A stretch of 64,000 bases of DNA, from contig NZ_CP009129.1 in the NCBI RefSeq assembly GCF_000785555.1, forward strand, positions 310,001 to 374,000, given 5' to 3'. Under the pieces are notes generated by a model. That model had not been told where the DNA came from. It ran no database searches and worked only from the letters and a program-made list of their open reading frames with translations. This DNA is from Planococcus sp. PAMC 21323 (GTDB taxonomy: Bacteria; Bacillota; Bacilli; Bacillales_A; Planococcaceae). Position numbers and translations under genes: made by a program. Shown one piece after another: positions 43,223-52,690 of this stretch. Numbering within the stretch: the stretch's first letter is position 1; every line of letters begins with the position of its first letter.

Positions 43223-45015
43223 CCAAAGTGAAGATTTGCGGTTTAAAAGAAGAACAACATGTTCAAGCGGCAAGTCGCGCTGATGCGATTGGATTTGTCT
43301 TTGCCCCGAGTAGGCGTCAAGTGACTATTGAACAAGCAGCCAACCTAGCAAAACATGTTCCGGTCGGTGCCGATAAAATTGGCGTGTTTGTTAATGCCAC
43401 TTTGAAAGAAATTGAAGACACTATAGCGGGTGTTCCGCTAACGATGGTTCAACTTCACGGTGACGAACCTGATGAGCTAGTCAAGGCGATTCAAGTTCCG
43501 GTCATTCAAGCTTTCTCGATTCGTACAAAAGAAGATGTCGAAAAGTTAAAACAGTCATTAGCTGATTATGTGTTAGTAGATGCACCAGGTACGGATTACC
43601 GCGGAGGAAGTGGCAATGTATTCGATTGGTCATTGCTTGCTGGTGCGGATATTGATCCTGCTCGACTTATTGTAGCTGGTGGCTTGAATCCAGGAAACGT
43701 CCATGCAGCGATCGAACAAATAAAACCTTATATGGTAGACGTTTCGAGTGGTGTTGAAACAGAAAAACGTAAAGATACAGCAAAAATACAAGAATTTATT
43801 ACACAAGTGAAGGGTGATTCGATGAAACAGACAATGGAACAAGTTGGCTTTTTTGGAAAGTATGGCGGTCAGTTTGTGCCGGAGACATTAATGAAAGCCG
43901 TAAAAGAATTAGAAGACGCTTATAACGAAGTAAAAGTAGATCCTGAATTTCATCGAGAATATCACCATTACTTATCCGAGTATGTGGGACGTGAACAACC
44001 TCTTACGTTTGCAAAGCGTATGACAGAAGCATATGGTGGACCAAAAATCTATCTGAAACGAGAAGATTTAAATCACACTGGCGCTCACAAAGTAAATAAT
44101 GCTATTGGCCAAGCCTTACTCGCGATGCGCATGGGCAAACGTAAAATTGTGGCAGAAACGGGAGCGGGGCAACATGGTGTAGCTACGGCGACCATCTGTG
44201 CTCTTTTCGATTTAGACTGCGTTATTTTTATGGGAGAAGAAGATATTAAACGTCAGCAATTAAATGTTTTCCGTATGAAGTTATTAGGCGCGCGTGTTGA
44301 AAGTGTCACAAAAGGCAGTGCGACTTTAAAAGATGCGGTCAATGAAGCGCTGCGTTACTGGGTGGCAAATGTCGAAGATACGCATTACTTAATTGGTTCG
44401 GCACTTGGACCTCATCCGTTCCCGACAATGGTTCGGGATTTCCAAAGTGTCATTGGTGAAGAAACAAAGCGTCAAATTTTGGAGAAAGAAGGACGTTTAC
44501 CTGATGCGATTTTAGCTTGTGTTGGCGGCGGAAGTAACGCAATTGGTATGTTTTATCCCTTTATTCAAGACGAAGAAGTCGAGTTGATTGGTGTTGAAGC
44601 AGCTGGTCAAGGCGTGGATACAGATAAACATGCGGCAACATTAACAAAAGGGACTGATGGCGTTCTTCACGGTGCACTGATGAAATTATTGCAAGATGAT
44701 GCGGGTCAAGTGCAAGAAGCGCATTCGATTTCTGCGGGTCTTGACTACCCGGGAATTGGTCCAGAGCATGCGCATTTAGCAGATACGGGACGTGTAGAAT
44801 ATCGTTCAATTACAGACGATGAAGCGTTAGCTGCCGTTATTAGCATGTCGCGTCTTGAAGGAATTATTCCAGCGCTTGAATCAGCTCATGCGATTGCAGA
44901 AGCGGAAAAACAAGCTAAGAAAATGACAGCTGATCAAATTTTAGTGATTTGTGTATCTGGGCGTGGCGACAAAGATATGGCGACATATGCGGAAAAATTG
45001 GAGGGGCTGTCATGA
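43219..45015 (+). CDS. trpFB: Fused phosphoribosylanthranilate isomerase - tryptophan synthase beta chain
   Basis: 598 aa in one frame. Residues 1-201 are a complete TrpF (starts [15 protein letters not shown]; '[10 protein letters not shown]'; ends '[12 protein letters not shown]...FITQVKG'). Met202 (43822) begins a complete TrpB (starts [20 protein letters not shown]), with the PLP Lys in '[14 protein letters not shown]', '[13 protein letters not shown]' and the phosphate loop 'GGGSNAIG'. The junction 'VKGDSMKQ' has no linker, and AAGGGTG at 43810-43816 is well spaced for internal initiation at Met202. So only the trpF stop seems lost; free TrpB may still be made. Pathway order and coupling to trpC/trpA are retained. 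Confidence 0.93.
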   Translation: MTKVKICGLKEEQHVQAASRADAIGFVFAPSRRQVTIEQAANLAKHVPVGADKIGVFVNATLKEIEDTIAGVPLTMVQLHGDEPDELVKAIQVPVIQAFSIRTKEDVEKLKQSLADYVLVDAPGTDYRGGSGNVFDWSLLAGADIDPARLIVAGGLNPGNVHAAIEQIKPYMVDVSSGVETEKRKDTAKIQEFITQVKGDSMKQTMEQVGFFGKYGGQFVPETLMKAVKELEDAYNEVKVDPEFHREYHHYLSEYVGREQPLTFAKRMTEAYGGPKIYLKREDLNHTGAHKVNNAIGQALLAMRMGKRKIVAETGAGQHGVATATICALFDLDCVIFMGEEDIKRQQLNVFRMKLLGARVESVTKGSATLKDAVNEALRYWVANVEDTHYLIGSALGPHPFPTMVRDFQSVIGEETKRQILEKEGRLPDAILACVGGGSNAIGMFYPFIQDEEVELIGVEAAGQGVDTDKHAATLTKGTDGVLHGALMKLLQDDAGQVQEAHSISAGLDYPGIGPEHAHLADTGRVEYRSITDDEALAAVISMSRLEGIIPALESAHAIAEAEKQAKKMTADQILVICVSGRGDKDMATYAEKLEGLS

Positions 45016-45773
45016 ATCGATTAGAGCAACTGAAAAGTTCAGGGAATAAAGCATTTGTTGCTTATATTATGGCAGGGGATGGTGGACTTGATCGTTTAAA
45101 AGAGCAAGTTCAATATTTGCAAGGAGCGGGTGTGACAGCTATTGAAATTGGCATTCCTTTTTCGGACCCAGTAGCGGACGGTCCTACGATTGAAGCAGCA
45201 GGAAATCGTGCTTTAAAACAAGGTGTTACCCTGCAAAAAGTATTAGAAGAAATCGGGAGCTGGACGTTTGATATAAAAATTCCTTTGTTGGTCATGACCT
45301 ACTTAAATCCGGTGCTGAAATTTGGTGTAGGAAGATTTGCGACTGAATGTGGAAAAGCTGGCATTTCGGGTGTAATTATTCCAGACCTTCCGTATGAACA
45401 TAAACAATTGGTTCAGCCATATATGGATAAAGAGAATATTAAATTGATCCAATTAGTAACTTTGACGACAACGGATATTCGGTTAGATGATATTCTTCGC
45501 GAAGCACAAGGTTTTGTTTATGCGGTAACCATTAAAGGAATTACAGGATCGCGCGATGAATTATCACAAGATGTAAAAACATTCATGCAAAAAATTCGCA
45601 AGAAAAGCCCAGTTCCAGTGTATGCAGGATTCGGGATTTCAAAAAGCAGTCACGTTGAACTGCTGCGGGATGATGTCGATGGATTTATAGTAGGTAGTGC
45701 GATTGTGGAAGCTTTTAATGCTGGCAAAATCGAGGAAATTGAGCCTCTCATCCGTGCAGTAACTAGCGCTTAA
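45012..45773 (+). CDS. trpA: Tryptophan synthase alpha chain
   Basis: 253 aa from ATG 45012, which overlaps the trpFB stop (ATGA). '[20 protein letters not shown]' holds the catalytic acid region, with '[10 protein letters not shown]' and '[12 protein letters not shown]' as TrpA barrel motifs. It cleaves indole-3-glycerol phosphate and channels indole to the beta chain. If the beta chain is tethered to TrpF, the alpha-beta complex would also carry the isomerase. GAGGGG precedes the start. Last gene of the trp operon. Confidence 0.94.
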   Translation: MNRLEQLKSSGNKAFVAYIMAGDGGLDRLKEQVQYLQGAGVTAIEIGIPFSDPVADGPTIEAAGNRALKQGVTLQKVLEEIGSWTFDIKIPLLVMTYLNPVLKFGVGRFATECGKAGISGVIIPDLPYEHKQLVQPYMDKENIKLIQLVTLTTTDIRLDDILREAQGFVYAVTIKGITGSRDELSQDVKTFMQKIRKKSPVPVYAGFGISKSSHVELLRDDVDGFIVGSAIVEAFNAGKIEEIEPLIRAVTSA

Positions 45774-45802
45774 TCGGTATAATACCGATAGGAGGGGATT
45801 TG

Positions 45803-46393
45803 ATGTTTACACCAGTAACCGCGGACTTTTTTGATGCTCCGACATTGGAGTTGTCTCGCAATTTGCTTGGACAAATTCTTGTTCATGAGTTACCAGAGGG
45901 AATTGTCGCTGGCCGCATTGTAGAAACAGAAGCATATATGGGTGCAGAAGATCGGGCCGCTCATAGTTTCGGCAATCGTCGTACAAAGCGCACGGAAATT
46001 ATGTTCGGTAAACCAGGACTTGTTTATACGTACCAAATGCATACTCATACATTAATCAATGTGGTTGCTGAAGCCGAAGACACTCCACGAGCTATTTTGA
46101 TTCGTGCAGTTGAGCCGATAGCAGGCATTGATCTGATGGAGGAACTGCGAGGTAGTCATATGCCGATGCATCAATGGACTAGTGGACCGGGTAAGTTGAC
46201 CAAAGCAATGGCCATTACGATGGATTATTATGGTCATCATTTTACGGAAAAACCATTGTATATCGCTCGGGGGAATCGGGTGCAGAATGTATCTGTTGGA
46301 CCACGTGTAGGTATCAAAAATTCTTTAGAAGCGGTAGATTATCCTTATCGCTTTTGGGAAACGGAAAATCAATTTGTCTCGAAATTCCGCTAA
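45803..46393 (+). CDS. 3-methyladenine DNA glycosylase (Aag/Mpg family)
   Basis: 196 aa from ATG 45803 (AGGAGGGG ahead; TTG 45800 is in frame but too close). 'RIVETEAYMGAEDRAAHSF' contains the catalytic Glu and family signature, with 'GLVYTYQMHTHTLINVVAEA' and 'GPGKLTKAM'. It flips out and removes alkylated purines and hypoxanthine from DNA. Single domain, normal length. It follows trpA after 29 bases with no terminator between, so it may ride on the trp transcript. Confidence 0.92.
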   Translation: MFTPVTADFFDAPTLELSRNLLGQILVHELPEGIVAGRIVETEAYMGAEDRAAHSFGNRRTKRTEIMFGKPGLVYTYQMHTHTLINVVAEAEDTPRAILIRAVEPIAGIDLMEELRGSHMPMHQWTSGPGKLTKAMAITMDYYGHHFTEKPLYIARGNRVQNVSVGPRVGIKNSLEAVDYPYRFWETENQFVSKFR

Positions 46394-46462
46394 ATTCAGT
46401 TTATGTTTATGCTTTCGTGGAATACAGAAAGAGAATGAACAAAACAGAAGGAGTGGAAAATA

Positions 46463-46987
46463 GTGGCGAAAATTGCAACCTTAATTACAGATATGTTTGA
46501 AGATGTGGAATATATAGATCCCTCGAAAGCATTTAATGAGGCGGGTCACGAAGTTTTCACGATTGAAAAAGAAGCTGGCAAAGATGTAACGGGTAAACAA
46601 GGTGAAGCCGTTGTTACAATCGATAAAAGTATTGACGAAGTCAGCCCTGACGATTTTGATGCATTGTTTTTACCGGGAGGGTTTTCGCCAGACTTATTAC
46701 GTGAAGACGAGCGATTTGTTAAATTCGCAAAAGCGTTCATGGACGCAAAAAAACCAGTCTTCGCGATTTGTCATGGACCTCAATTATTGATTACAGCGAA
46801 AGCTTTAGAAGGTCGTAAAGCCACAGGTTATAAATCGATTCAAGTTGATATGGAATATGCAGGTGCTACGGTAGTCGATAAAGAAGTGGTCGTGTGCCAA
46901 GATCAACTAGTGACGAGTCGTCAACCAGATGATATTCCGGCGTTCAACAAAGAATCACTACGAATTCTTGAACAATTAACTAAATAA
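46463..46987 (+). CDS. DJ-1/PfpI family protein (YraA/YhbO-like)
   Basis: 174 aa starting with GTG (AGAAGGAG 9 bases ahead). 'LFLPGGFSPDLLREDERFV' and the nucleophile elbow 'PVFAICHGPQLL' with the catalytic Cys match the PfpI/YhbO class-I glutamine-amidotransferase-like fold, as do 'ATGYKSIQVDMEYAGATVVD' and 'LVTSRQPDDIPAFN'. Members protect proteins or nucleotides from glyoxal damage; older annotation says intracellular protease. A clear terminator follows. Confidence 0.88.
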   Translation: MAKIATLITDMFEDVEYIDPSKAFNEAGHEVFTIEKEAGKDVTGKQGEAVVTIDKSIDEVSPDDFDALFLPGGFSPDLLREDERFVKFAKAFMDAKKPVFAICHGPQLLITAKALEGRKATGYKSIQVDMEYAGATVVDKEVVVCQDQLVTSRQPDDIPAFNKESLRILEQLTK

Positions 46988-46999
46988 CTAGTTGAGCTC

Positions 47000-47031
47000 A
47001 ACCCCGAATCAGCAGCGCTGATTCGGGGTTT
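47000..47031 (+). terminator. Terminator after the DJ-1/PfpI gene
   Basis: ACCCCGAATCAGC / GCTGATTCGGGGT stem with a three-base loop and TTTTATT. Confidence 0.85.
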
Positions 47032-47067
47032 TATTGGGTATAGAAGTTAATGGATTTTGATTTTCTC

Positions 47068-47096
47068 TTGAATACATAAGTAACTGCTTATATAAT
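47068..47096 (+). promoter_or_regulatory. Sigma-A promoter of arsB, with a ~125-nt leader
   Basis: TTGAAT (47068-47073), 17-base spacer, TATAAT (47091-47096). The predicted leader (about 47103-47228) is long; GTGTT/AACAC forms a small hairpin near its start. No known riboswitch or ArsR box was recognised in it. Confidence 0.7.
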
Positions 47097-47228
47097 GGGT
47101 AAGTGTTACAGCGAAACACAGTATTTGGATCTGTTGTTTAGTTGAAAGATGTCGTTAAAAATATTGTGGATTTCAGCATAAACTTGGTTAACAAGTTATT
47201 GATTTGAAAAGGAAGAATAAGGAGTTGT

Positions 47229-48530
47229 GTGCAAGTGGATGTATGGTTAGCAAGTTTTATATTTATCGTGACATTAATATTTGTGATTTGGCAGCCAAAA
47301 GGCTTATCGATTGGCTGGTCTGCGATTGCTGGAGCAATCGTTGCACTTTTATTTGGAGTAGTTGATTTTGGTGATGTGTGGGACGTGACGGGGATCGTTT
47401 GGAATGCGACTTTAACGTTCGTTGCGTTAATTATTATTTCATTAATACTTGATGAAATTGGCTTTTTCGAATGGGCAGCATTACATATGGCGCGCTTCGC
47501 AAAAGGTAGCGGTTTGCGTATGTTCTTTCTCGTAACCATGTTAGGCGCGTTTGTTGCAGCTTTGTTTGCTAATGACGGAGCGGCGCTAATTTTAACACCA
47601 ATTGTATTGGCAATGGTTCGCGCATTGAAATTTAAAGAAGCGATGATTTTGCCGTTTATTATGGCTAGTGGATTTATTGCAGATACAGCTTCGCTTCCTT
47701 TTGTAGTAAGTAATTTGGTTAATATCGTGTCTGCTGACTTTTTTGGTATAGGCTTTACCGAATATGCGATTAAGATGGTAGTTCCGAACTTGTTTAGCAT
47801 TGCAGCGAGTATGCTAGTGCTGTATTTGTATTTCCGAAAAGATATTCCGAAACATTTTGATGACAGTACTTTAAAAACGCCGGCTTCCGCTATAAAAGAC
47901 ATTCGGATTTTCCGTATATCTTGGGTAGTGCTTGTGATTTTACTGATCGGCTATTTTAGCAGTGAAGCATTAGGAATTCCGGTGTCCTTTATCGCTGGGA
48001 CTGTCGCTATTATTTTCTTAGCCATTGCTCGGAATAGTAAATCAGTAGAAACAATGACTGTTTTAAAAAATGCGCCTTGGGCAGTTGTCTTTTTCTCTAT
48101 TGGTATGTATGTAGTTGTTTATGGTTTAAGAAATGTAGGACTTACGTCAGTATTAGCGACTGCAATTGAATGGACATCAAGTCATGGTTTATACGCTGCG
48201 ACTATTGGTATGGGTTTTATCGCAGCAATTCTTTCTTCTATTATGAACAATATGCCAACTGTTATGATTGATGCGCTAGCAATTGCTGAAACAAATACGA
48301 CAGGTGTTGTTAGAGAAGCATTAATCTATGCCAACGTAATTGGTTCGGATTTGGGTCCGAAAATCACGCCAATTGGTTCATTAGCGACATTATTATGGCT
48401 TCATGTTTTGAAAACTAAAGGGGTAGATATTTCGTGGGGCTATTACTTTAAAATCGGCATTATCCTAACAGTGCCTACTTTGTTTATTACTTTAACAGGA
48501 CTTTATTTGTGGTTAACTATTTTAAATTAA
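47229..48530 (+). CDS. arsB: ArsB-type arsenite efflux permease
   Basis: 433 aa, about 11-12 membrane segments of the ArsB/NhaD ion-transporter superfamily. '[20 protein letters not shown]', '[20 protein letters not shown]' and '[20 protein letters not shown]' are ArsB-type signature segments. It exports arsenite/antimonite using the proton gradient. No arsR or arsC lies beside it, so regulation is by another locus or constitutive. Start is a GTG; AAGGAG is four bases before 47229, and a second GTG at 47235 is equally possible. Confidence 0.88.
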   Translation: MQVDVWLASFIFIVTLIFVIWQPKGLSIGWSAIAGAIVALLFGVVDFGDVWDVTGIVWNATLTFVALIIISLILDEIGFFEWAALHMARFAKGSGLRMFFLVTMLGAFVAALFANDGAALILTPIVLAMVRALKFKEAMILPFIMASGFIADTASLPFVVSNLVNIVSADFFGIGFTEYAIKMVVPNLFSIAASMLVLYLYFRKDIPKHFDDSTLKTPASAIKDIRIFRISWVVLVILLIGYFSSEALGIPVSFIAGTVAIIFLAIARNSKSVETMTVLKNAPWAVVFFSIGMYVVVYGLRNVGLTSVLATAIEWTSSHGLYAATIGMGFIAAILSSIMNNMPTVMIDALAIAETNTTGVVREALIYANVIGSDLGPKITPIGSLATLLWLHVLKTKGVDISWGYYFKIGIILTVPTLFITLTGLYLWLTILN

Positions 48531-48544
48531 GGCGATAAAAAAGG

Positions 48545-48581
48545 AGCAAAAGGAGCATGCCAGGGGCATGCTCCTTTTGCT
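48545..48581. terminator. Bidirectional terminator arsB/GNAT
   Basis: 17-bp stem AGCAAAAGGAGCATGCC / GGCATGCTCCTTTTGCT between convergent genes. Confidence 0.85.
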
Positions 48582-49384
48582 TAGTTTAAAAATTTAGCTA
48601 AGTACAATTCGTTATGTGGTTTATCATCAATCATCATAGATTTCTCGCGAATGCCCTCTGATTTGAAGCCTGCTTTTTCGTATAATTTACGAGCCGATTC
48701 ATTTTCTTCGACTACCGATGTTTCAAGTCGTGAAATGCCTTTTTCTTTAGACCATTCTTCTGCTTTCTTCAGAAGTGATTTAGCAATGCCTTTGCCTTGA
48801 GCTTCTTTTTGCAGTCCAAGCTCAATAGTAGCACGGTGTGCAGCACGTTTTGCATCATTGCCCATAATCATCAAAAATCCTACATGTTGGCCGTTTAAGA
48901 TGGCAATAATGATAGTTGAATAGCCACTTTGCTTCCATTCGATAATTTGCTTTCGTACTTTTTGTGTCGATTGCGTACGCTCATCTTTACCGTAGAGCAT
49001 ATAATCTGATTCAGACTCGACTGCTTTTTGCAAAGCGGCGAGAGAACGTGCATCTCCATGCTCTGCTGTTCGAATCAATAATATGTCTTGATCTTCTTCA
49101 TCCGTACCTGTGCCAGTTCCACCAGTGGAATCAATTCTTTCGAAAACAACAAAACGGTCAGGTTCGACCTCTGTGACAAAATAACCCGCATCTACCCAAG
49201 CGTGAAAATGCTTAGCAGGTGCTTTTACCTTTTTCCACCAGCTTTTGTTTAAGTAGGCGGCATTGGGCAAGTTTTGGCCCATAATTTGTTCGATTTCAGA
49301 AAATGTTAGTTTAATTGAGGCGTTAGTCGCTCCAGAAAAATAATTTGCTAAGGGAATGTATTTCTTTTCCAGTAAAATAGTCAC
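48581..49384 (-). CDS. DUF7662-like domain fused to GNAT acetyltransferase
   Basis: 267 aa from the GTG at 49384; GGAAGGAAGAG lies 7 bases before it, inside a longer frame that begins at an ATG (49405). Residues about 5-80 ('IPLANYFSGATNASIKLTFS', 'KSWWKKVKAPAKHFHAWVDA') look like the DUF7662/WW-rich domain seen on some restriction- and GNAT-linked proteins. The rest is a full GNAT with 'GLQKEAQGKGIAKSLLKKAE' (motif A) and 'NESARKLYEKAGFKSEG' (motif B). Substrate unknown. Confidence 0.75.
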   Translation of the reverse strand: MTILLEKKYIPLANYFSGATNASIKLTFSEIEQIMGQNLPNAAYLNKSWWKKVKAPAKHFHAWVDAGYFVTEVEPDRFVVFERIDSTGGTGTGTDEEDQDILLIRTAEHGDARSLAALQKAVESESDYMLYGKDERTQSTQKVRKQIIEWKQSGYSTIIIAILNGQHVGFLMIMGNDAKRAAHRATIELGLQKEAQGKGIAKSLLKKAEEWSKEKGISRLETSVVEENESARKLYEKAGFKSEGIREKSMMIDDKPHNELYLAKFLN

Positions 49385-49599
49385 AGATATCTCTTCCTTC
49401 CGCATAACTTAGAATTAGTTAGTCATATTATACCATTGGTCTATGCTAAAGTACACAATGAATTTTAAATATACAGATAATTCTATAAACTTAATGATTT
49501 TTTATATATGTTAATAATTTGGAGAGTCTAATTTTTTCAAATGCTATTATTATGATAGAATAAGCACAGAAACTAAGTATTTTCAGGAGGCTATTATTT

Positions 49600-50526
49600 A
49601 TGTCAAAGATTTTAGTATTAGGTCATAAAAATCCGGACACTGATTCAATTTGTTCGGCTATTTCGTACGCATATTTAAAAAATGAAGTAGGCATGGTTGC
49701 TGAGCCTATTCGTTTAGGTGAAATAAACAACGAAACTTTGTTTGCTCTAGAGACTTTTAAATTTGATCAGCCAAGACTTGTGACACAAGTTGCTAAAGAA
49801 ACAGACCGAGTAATCTTAGTTGATCACAACGAACGCCAACAAAGTGCCGACGATATTGATGAGGTTCAAGTAATTGAAGTGGTAGATCATCACCGTATTG
49901 CAAACTTCGAAACGACTGATCCATTGTACTTCCGCGCAGAGCCGGTTGGCTGTACAACAACAATTCTTCTTAAGCTTTTCAAAGAAAATGGTGTAGAAGT
50001 GCCTCCTAATATTGCAGGCTTAATGTTATCTGCTATTATTTCAGATTCCCTACTATTCAAATCGCCAACATGCACGCAACAAGATATCGATGCGGCAGCT
50101 GAACTAGCTAAAATTGCCAAAGTTGATGCAGAAAGCTATGGTCTTGATTTATTAAAGGCCGGAGCTGATTTAAGCAATAAAACTTTAGAAGATTTGATTT
50201 CTTTAGATGCTAAAGAGTTTGAAGCGGGTGACTGCCGGTTCGAAGTAGCTCAAGTTAATGCTATTGATGTCGAAGAAGTTATGGTCCGCCAAAAAGAGCT
50301 TGAAGTCTTAATGGATAATACAATTTCAACTAAAGGGTTAGGTCTCTTTATGTTTGTTGTAACAGATATCCTCAATAATAATTCTGTAGCTATCGTTCTT
50401 GGCGAAAAAGCACACGTAGTCGAAGCTGCTTTTAATTCGAGTGTGGTTGATCATCGCATTTTGCTACCAGGCGTTGTGTCACGCAAAAAACAAATCGTTC
50501 CTGTTATTACAGAAGCATTAAGCTGA
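49600..50526 (+). CDS. ppaC: Manganese-dependent inorganic pyrophosphatase
   Basis: 308 aa, family II pyrophosphatase of the DHH superfamily. '[19 protein letters not shown]' (metal ligands), 'VILVDHNE', '[10 protein letters not shown]' (DHH) and C-terminal '[13 protein letters not shown]' (the SRKKQ substrate-binding motif) are all present. It hydrolyses PPi from biosynthetic reactions in the cytosol with Mn or Co. AGGAGG precedes the ATG; a terminator follows. Confidence 0.95.
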   Translation: MSKILVLGHKNPDTDSICSAISYAYLKNEVGMVAEPIRLGEINNETLFALETFKFDQPRLVTQVAKETDRVILVDHNERQQSADDIDEVQVIEVVDHHRIANFETTDPLYFRAEPVGCTTTILLKLFKENGVEVPPNIAGLMLSAIISDSLLFKSPTCTQQDIDAAAELAKIAKVDAESYGLDLLKAGADLSNKTLEDLISLDAKEFEAGDCRFEVAQVNAIDVEEVMVRQKELEVLMDNTISTKGLGLFMFVVTDILNNNSVAIVLGEKAHVVEAAFNSSVVDHRILLPGVVSRKKQIVPVITEALS

Positions 50527-50551
50527 TTCCCAAATGGGAGTCAGTTTTTTT
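50523..50551 (+). terminator. Terminator of ppaC
   Basis: CTGATTCCC / GGGAGTCAG stem (one G-U pair) with eight T. Confidence 0.8.
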
Positions 50552-50691
50552 GTGCGTGGGTATATAAGTGGAAAGTATAATATTCCCTTGGTCGTATTTT
50601 TTAAACCTGACGTGTAAAGAGCTTTTTTCTATAGGCAAAAAATTTGAGCACTATTGTTTTCGTTGCTATAGTTAATGGCGAGGTGGAATAT

Positions 50692-51399
50692 ATGAAAATT
50701 GAAGTTTGGTCAGATTATGTATGCCCATTCTGTTATATAGGCAAGCGAACATTAGAAAAAGCATTAATTCAATCAGGTTTTGACAGTCAGGCAGAAGTGT
50801 CTTATAAGGCTTATCAGTTAAATCCGAATACGCCGGTGGATTCGACTGTTCCAACATATGAAAGTTTAGCGAAAAAATTTGGACAAACTATTGATCAGGC
50901 AAAAGAAATGTCTAAAGGTGTAGCAGAGCATGCTCGCTCTGTTGGTTTAGAATATGATTTTGATAACATGGTAGAAGCGAATACGTTAGCAGCTCATCGT
51001 TTAGTAAAATGGGCTGAAACACATGGCAAAGACGGAGAACTCACGGAAAAGTTAATGGATGAGTATTTTATCCAGGCGCAAAACGTGGGTAATCACGATG
51101 TGTTAGTGTCGATTGCTGAATCGACTGGTTTACCAAAAGACGAAGCGATAAAAGTGCTTGAATCGGATCAGTTTATGGCGCAAGTTCAAGTAGACATTGC
51201 TGAAGCTGGCCAAATTGGTGTGCAAGGTGTGCCTTTCTTCGTGGTTAACCGTAAATACGCAATTTCAGGTGCTCAACCTGTAGAAGCTTTTGTGGAAGCG
51301 CTAGAACAAATCGCCGAAGAAGAAGGCATTCGTCCTAAGCTAAAGCCGATGGGTAAGAAAACAAGTTTTTGCACAGGCGATTCATGTGATGGAATTTAA
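50692..51399 (+). CDS. DsbA-family oxidoreductase (FrnE-like)
   Basis: 235 aa from ATG 50692 (CGAGGTGG ahead). Thioredoxin fold with 'WSDYVCPFCYIGKRTLEKAL' (CPFC active site, about residues 11-14), helical insertion, and cis-Pro segment 'GVQGVPFFVVNRKYAISGAQ', as in FrnE/DsbA proteins. The C-terminal 'TSFCTGDSCDG' holds two more Cys that may act as a redox relay. No signal peptide, so cytoplasmic. Probably part of disulphide or oxidative-stress handling; azoR follows but has its own ribosome site after a terminator. Confidence 0.85.
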   Translation: MKIEVWSDYVCPFCYIGKRTLEKALIQSGFDSQAEVSYKAYQLNPNTPVDSTVPTYESLAKKFGQTIDQAKEMSKGVAEHARSVGLEYDFDNMVEANTLAAHRLVKWAETHGKDGELTEKLMDEYFIQAQNVGNHDVLVSIAESTGLPKDEAIKVLESDQFMAQVQVDIAEAGQIGVQGVPFFVVNRKYAISGAQPVEAFVEALEQIAEEEGIRPKLKPMGKKTSFCTGDSCDGI

Positions 51400-51404
51400 T
51401 GATC

Positions 51405-51438
51405 AAAAGCAGAGTAATTGACTTTTACTCTGCTTTTT
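51405..51438 (+). terminator. Terminator of the FrnE-like gene
   Basis: AAAAGCAGAGTAA / TTACTCTGCTTTT stem with a T-run. Confidence 0.85.
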
Positions 51439-51510
51439 TATTAAGATGACAAAGTAGTTTTAAACTGAGATATATAATTTGAACATGATTACAAGAGGAG
51501 TTTTAAAGTA

Positions 51511-52149
51511 ATGACAAACGTTTTAGTAGTAAAAGCAAATAACCGCCCCGCTTCTGAAGGGGTTTCAAGTAAAATGTACGAAGTATTCATGGATACAATC
51601 GGTACAGGCACGGAGCTTAACATCAATACGTTTGATGTCTTTAAAGAAGATATGCCGTATTTTGGTCAAGATTTCTTTGATGCTATGCAAAAGTCAGCGC
51701 AAGCTGAACCGTTAAACGAACTTGAACAACGCATTTTGACTGCGGCGAACAAATCAATGGATGCTTTTATGGAAGCAGATGTAGTGGTTTTTGCATTCCC
51801 ATTATGGAATAAAACAATTCCAGCACCATTGCAAACTTTCATTGATTACGTTTACCGTGCAGGTGTAACATTCAAGTACACACCAGAAGGTCCAGTTGGC
51901 CTTGTGCCCGATAAAAAAGTGATCATTTTAAATGCACGCGGTGGAGTGTACTCGACACCAGAAATGGCTCCTGCTGAAATGAGCGTTAACTATGTTCGCT
52001 TAATTATGGATTTCTTCGGAATCACAGATATCGAAGAAGTAATCATTGAAGGACATAATATGTACCCAGATCGTGCGGAAGAAATTAAAGCTGATGGCAT
52101 GAAACGTGTAGAACAAGTAGCTAATTCACTAATTAAAGTGTACGCATAA
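51511..52149 (+). CDS. azoR: FMN-dependent NADH-azoreductase
   Basis: 212 aa flavodoxin-like fold. 'MTNVLVVKANNRPASEGVSS' (FMN phosphate loop), 'VVFAFPLWNKTIPAPLQTFI' and 'KKVIILNARGGVYSTPEMAP' match AzoR/azoreductase (YocJ/YvaB) proteins. It reduces azo compounds and quinones by two electrons, protecting against thiol-reactive quinones. It forms a homodimer in the cytosol. AAGAGGAG precedes the ATG and a terminator follows, making it a single-gene unit; an MhqR-like control is possible but no site was found at this gene. Confidence 0.9.
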   Translation: MTNVLVVKANNRPASEGVSSKMYEVFMDTIGTGTELNINTFDVFKEDMPYFGQDFFDAMQKSAQAEPLNELEQRILTAANKSMDAFMEADVVVFAFPLWNKTIPAPLQTFIDYVYRAGVTFKYTPEGPVGLVPDKKVIILNARGGVYSTPEMAPAEMSVNYVRLIMDFFGITDIEEVIIEGHNMYPDRAEEIKADGMKRVEQVANSLIKVYA

Positions 52150-52159
52150 TTTTGTGATA

Positions 52160-52190
52160 GAGGACAACCTTCATTGGTTGTCCTCTTTTT
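52160..52190 (+). terminator. Terminator of azoR
   Basis: GAGGACAACC / GGTTGTCCTC stem with five T. It ends six bases before the GACAGTA array. Confidence 0.85.
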
Positions 52191-52195
52191 ATTTG

Positions 52196-52672
52196 GACAG
52201 TAAATGTGGAGGAGTGGACAGTAAACTAGCTGAATCGGACAGTATTTCGGAGATTTGGACAGTATTCAACGGAAACTCGACAGTATATCCAATTTTCCCC
52301 TTTTCCAATCAACAACCCCTTGATACCCAAGCCCAGGAAAGCGCAAAGTCGCGCTTTCCGCTAAACCATATGAATTTTTGATTTCGACAGTAAGTGGTGT
52401 GAATTAGACAGTAAACTAGCTGAATCGGACAGTATTTCGGAGATTTGGACAGTATTCGACGGAAACTCGACAGTATATCCAATTTTCCCCTTTTCCAATC
52501 AACAACCCCTTGTTACCCAAGCCCAGGAAAGCGCAAAGTCGCGCTTTCCGCTAAACCATATGAATTTTTGATTTCGACAGTAAGTGATGTGATTTCGACA
52601 GTAAACTAGCTGAATCGGACAGTATTCTAAAGATTTGGACAGTATACAACGGGAACTCGACAGTATATCCAA
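52196..52672. repeat. GACAGTA array in 190-bp tandem units
   Basis: GACAGTA occurs 15 times, starting at 52196, 52217, 52238, 52258, 52279; 52386, 52407, 52428, 52448, 52469; 52576, 52597, 52618, 52638, 52659. Steps inside each group are exactly 21, 21, 20, 21, and groups repeat every 190 bases. Units 1 and 2 are nearly identical over their length; the third is cut off after its five motifs. Each full unit also holds a perfect 9-bp hairpin, GGAAAGCGC/GCGCTTTCC, at 52336-52359 and 52526-52549. No credible gene lies inside. Function unknown. Confidence 0.9.
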
Positions 52673-52690
52673 ATTACTGGAAAAATATTG

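Noticed and set aside
44561-44809. 82-codon ORF antisense to trpB
   Set aside because: Lies wholly in the conserved TrpB coding region, with no start signal.
47138-47902. 254-codon ORF antisense to arsB
   Set aside because: Low-complexity composition rich in Asn, Thr and Ala, no ribosome site, and it mirrors the real arsB frame.
52154-52381. 75-codon ORF through the first array unit
   Set aside because: It starts before the azoR terminator ends, has no ribosome site, and its sequence is only the translated repeat.
52196-52672. Array considered as a CRISPR
   Set aside because: The repeated unit is a 7-mer, spacers recur in each 190-bp unit, and no cas genes are near.
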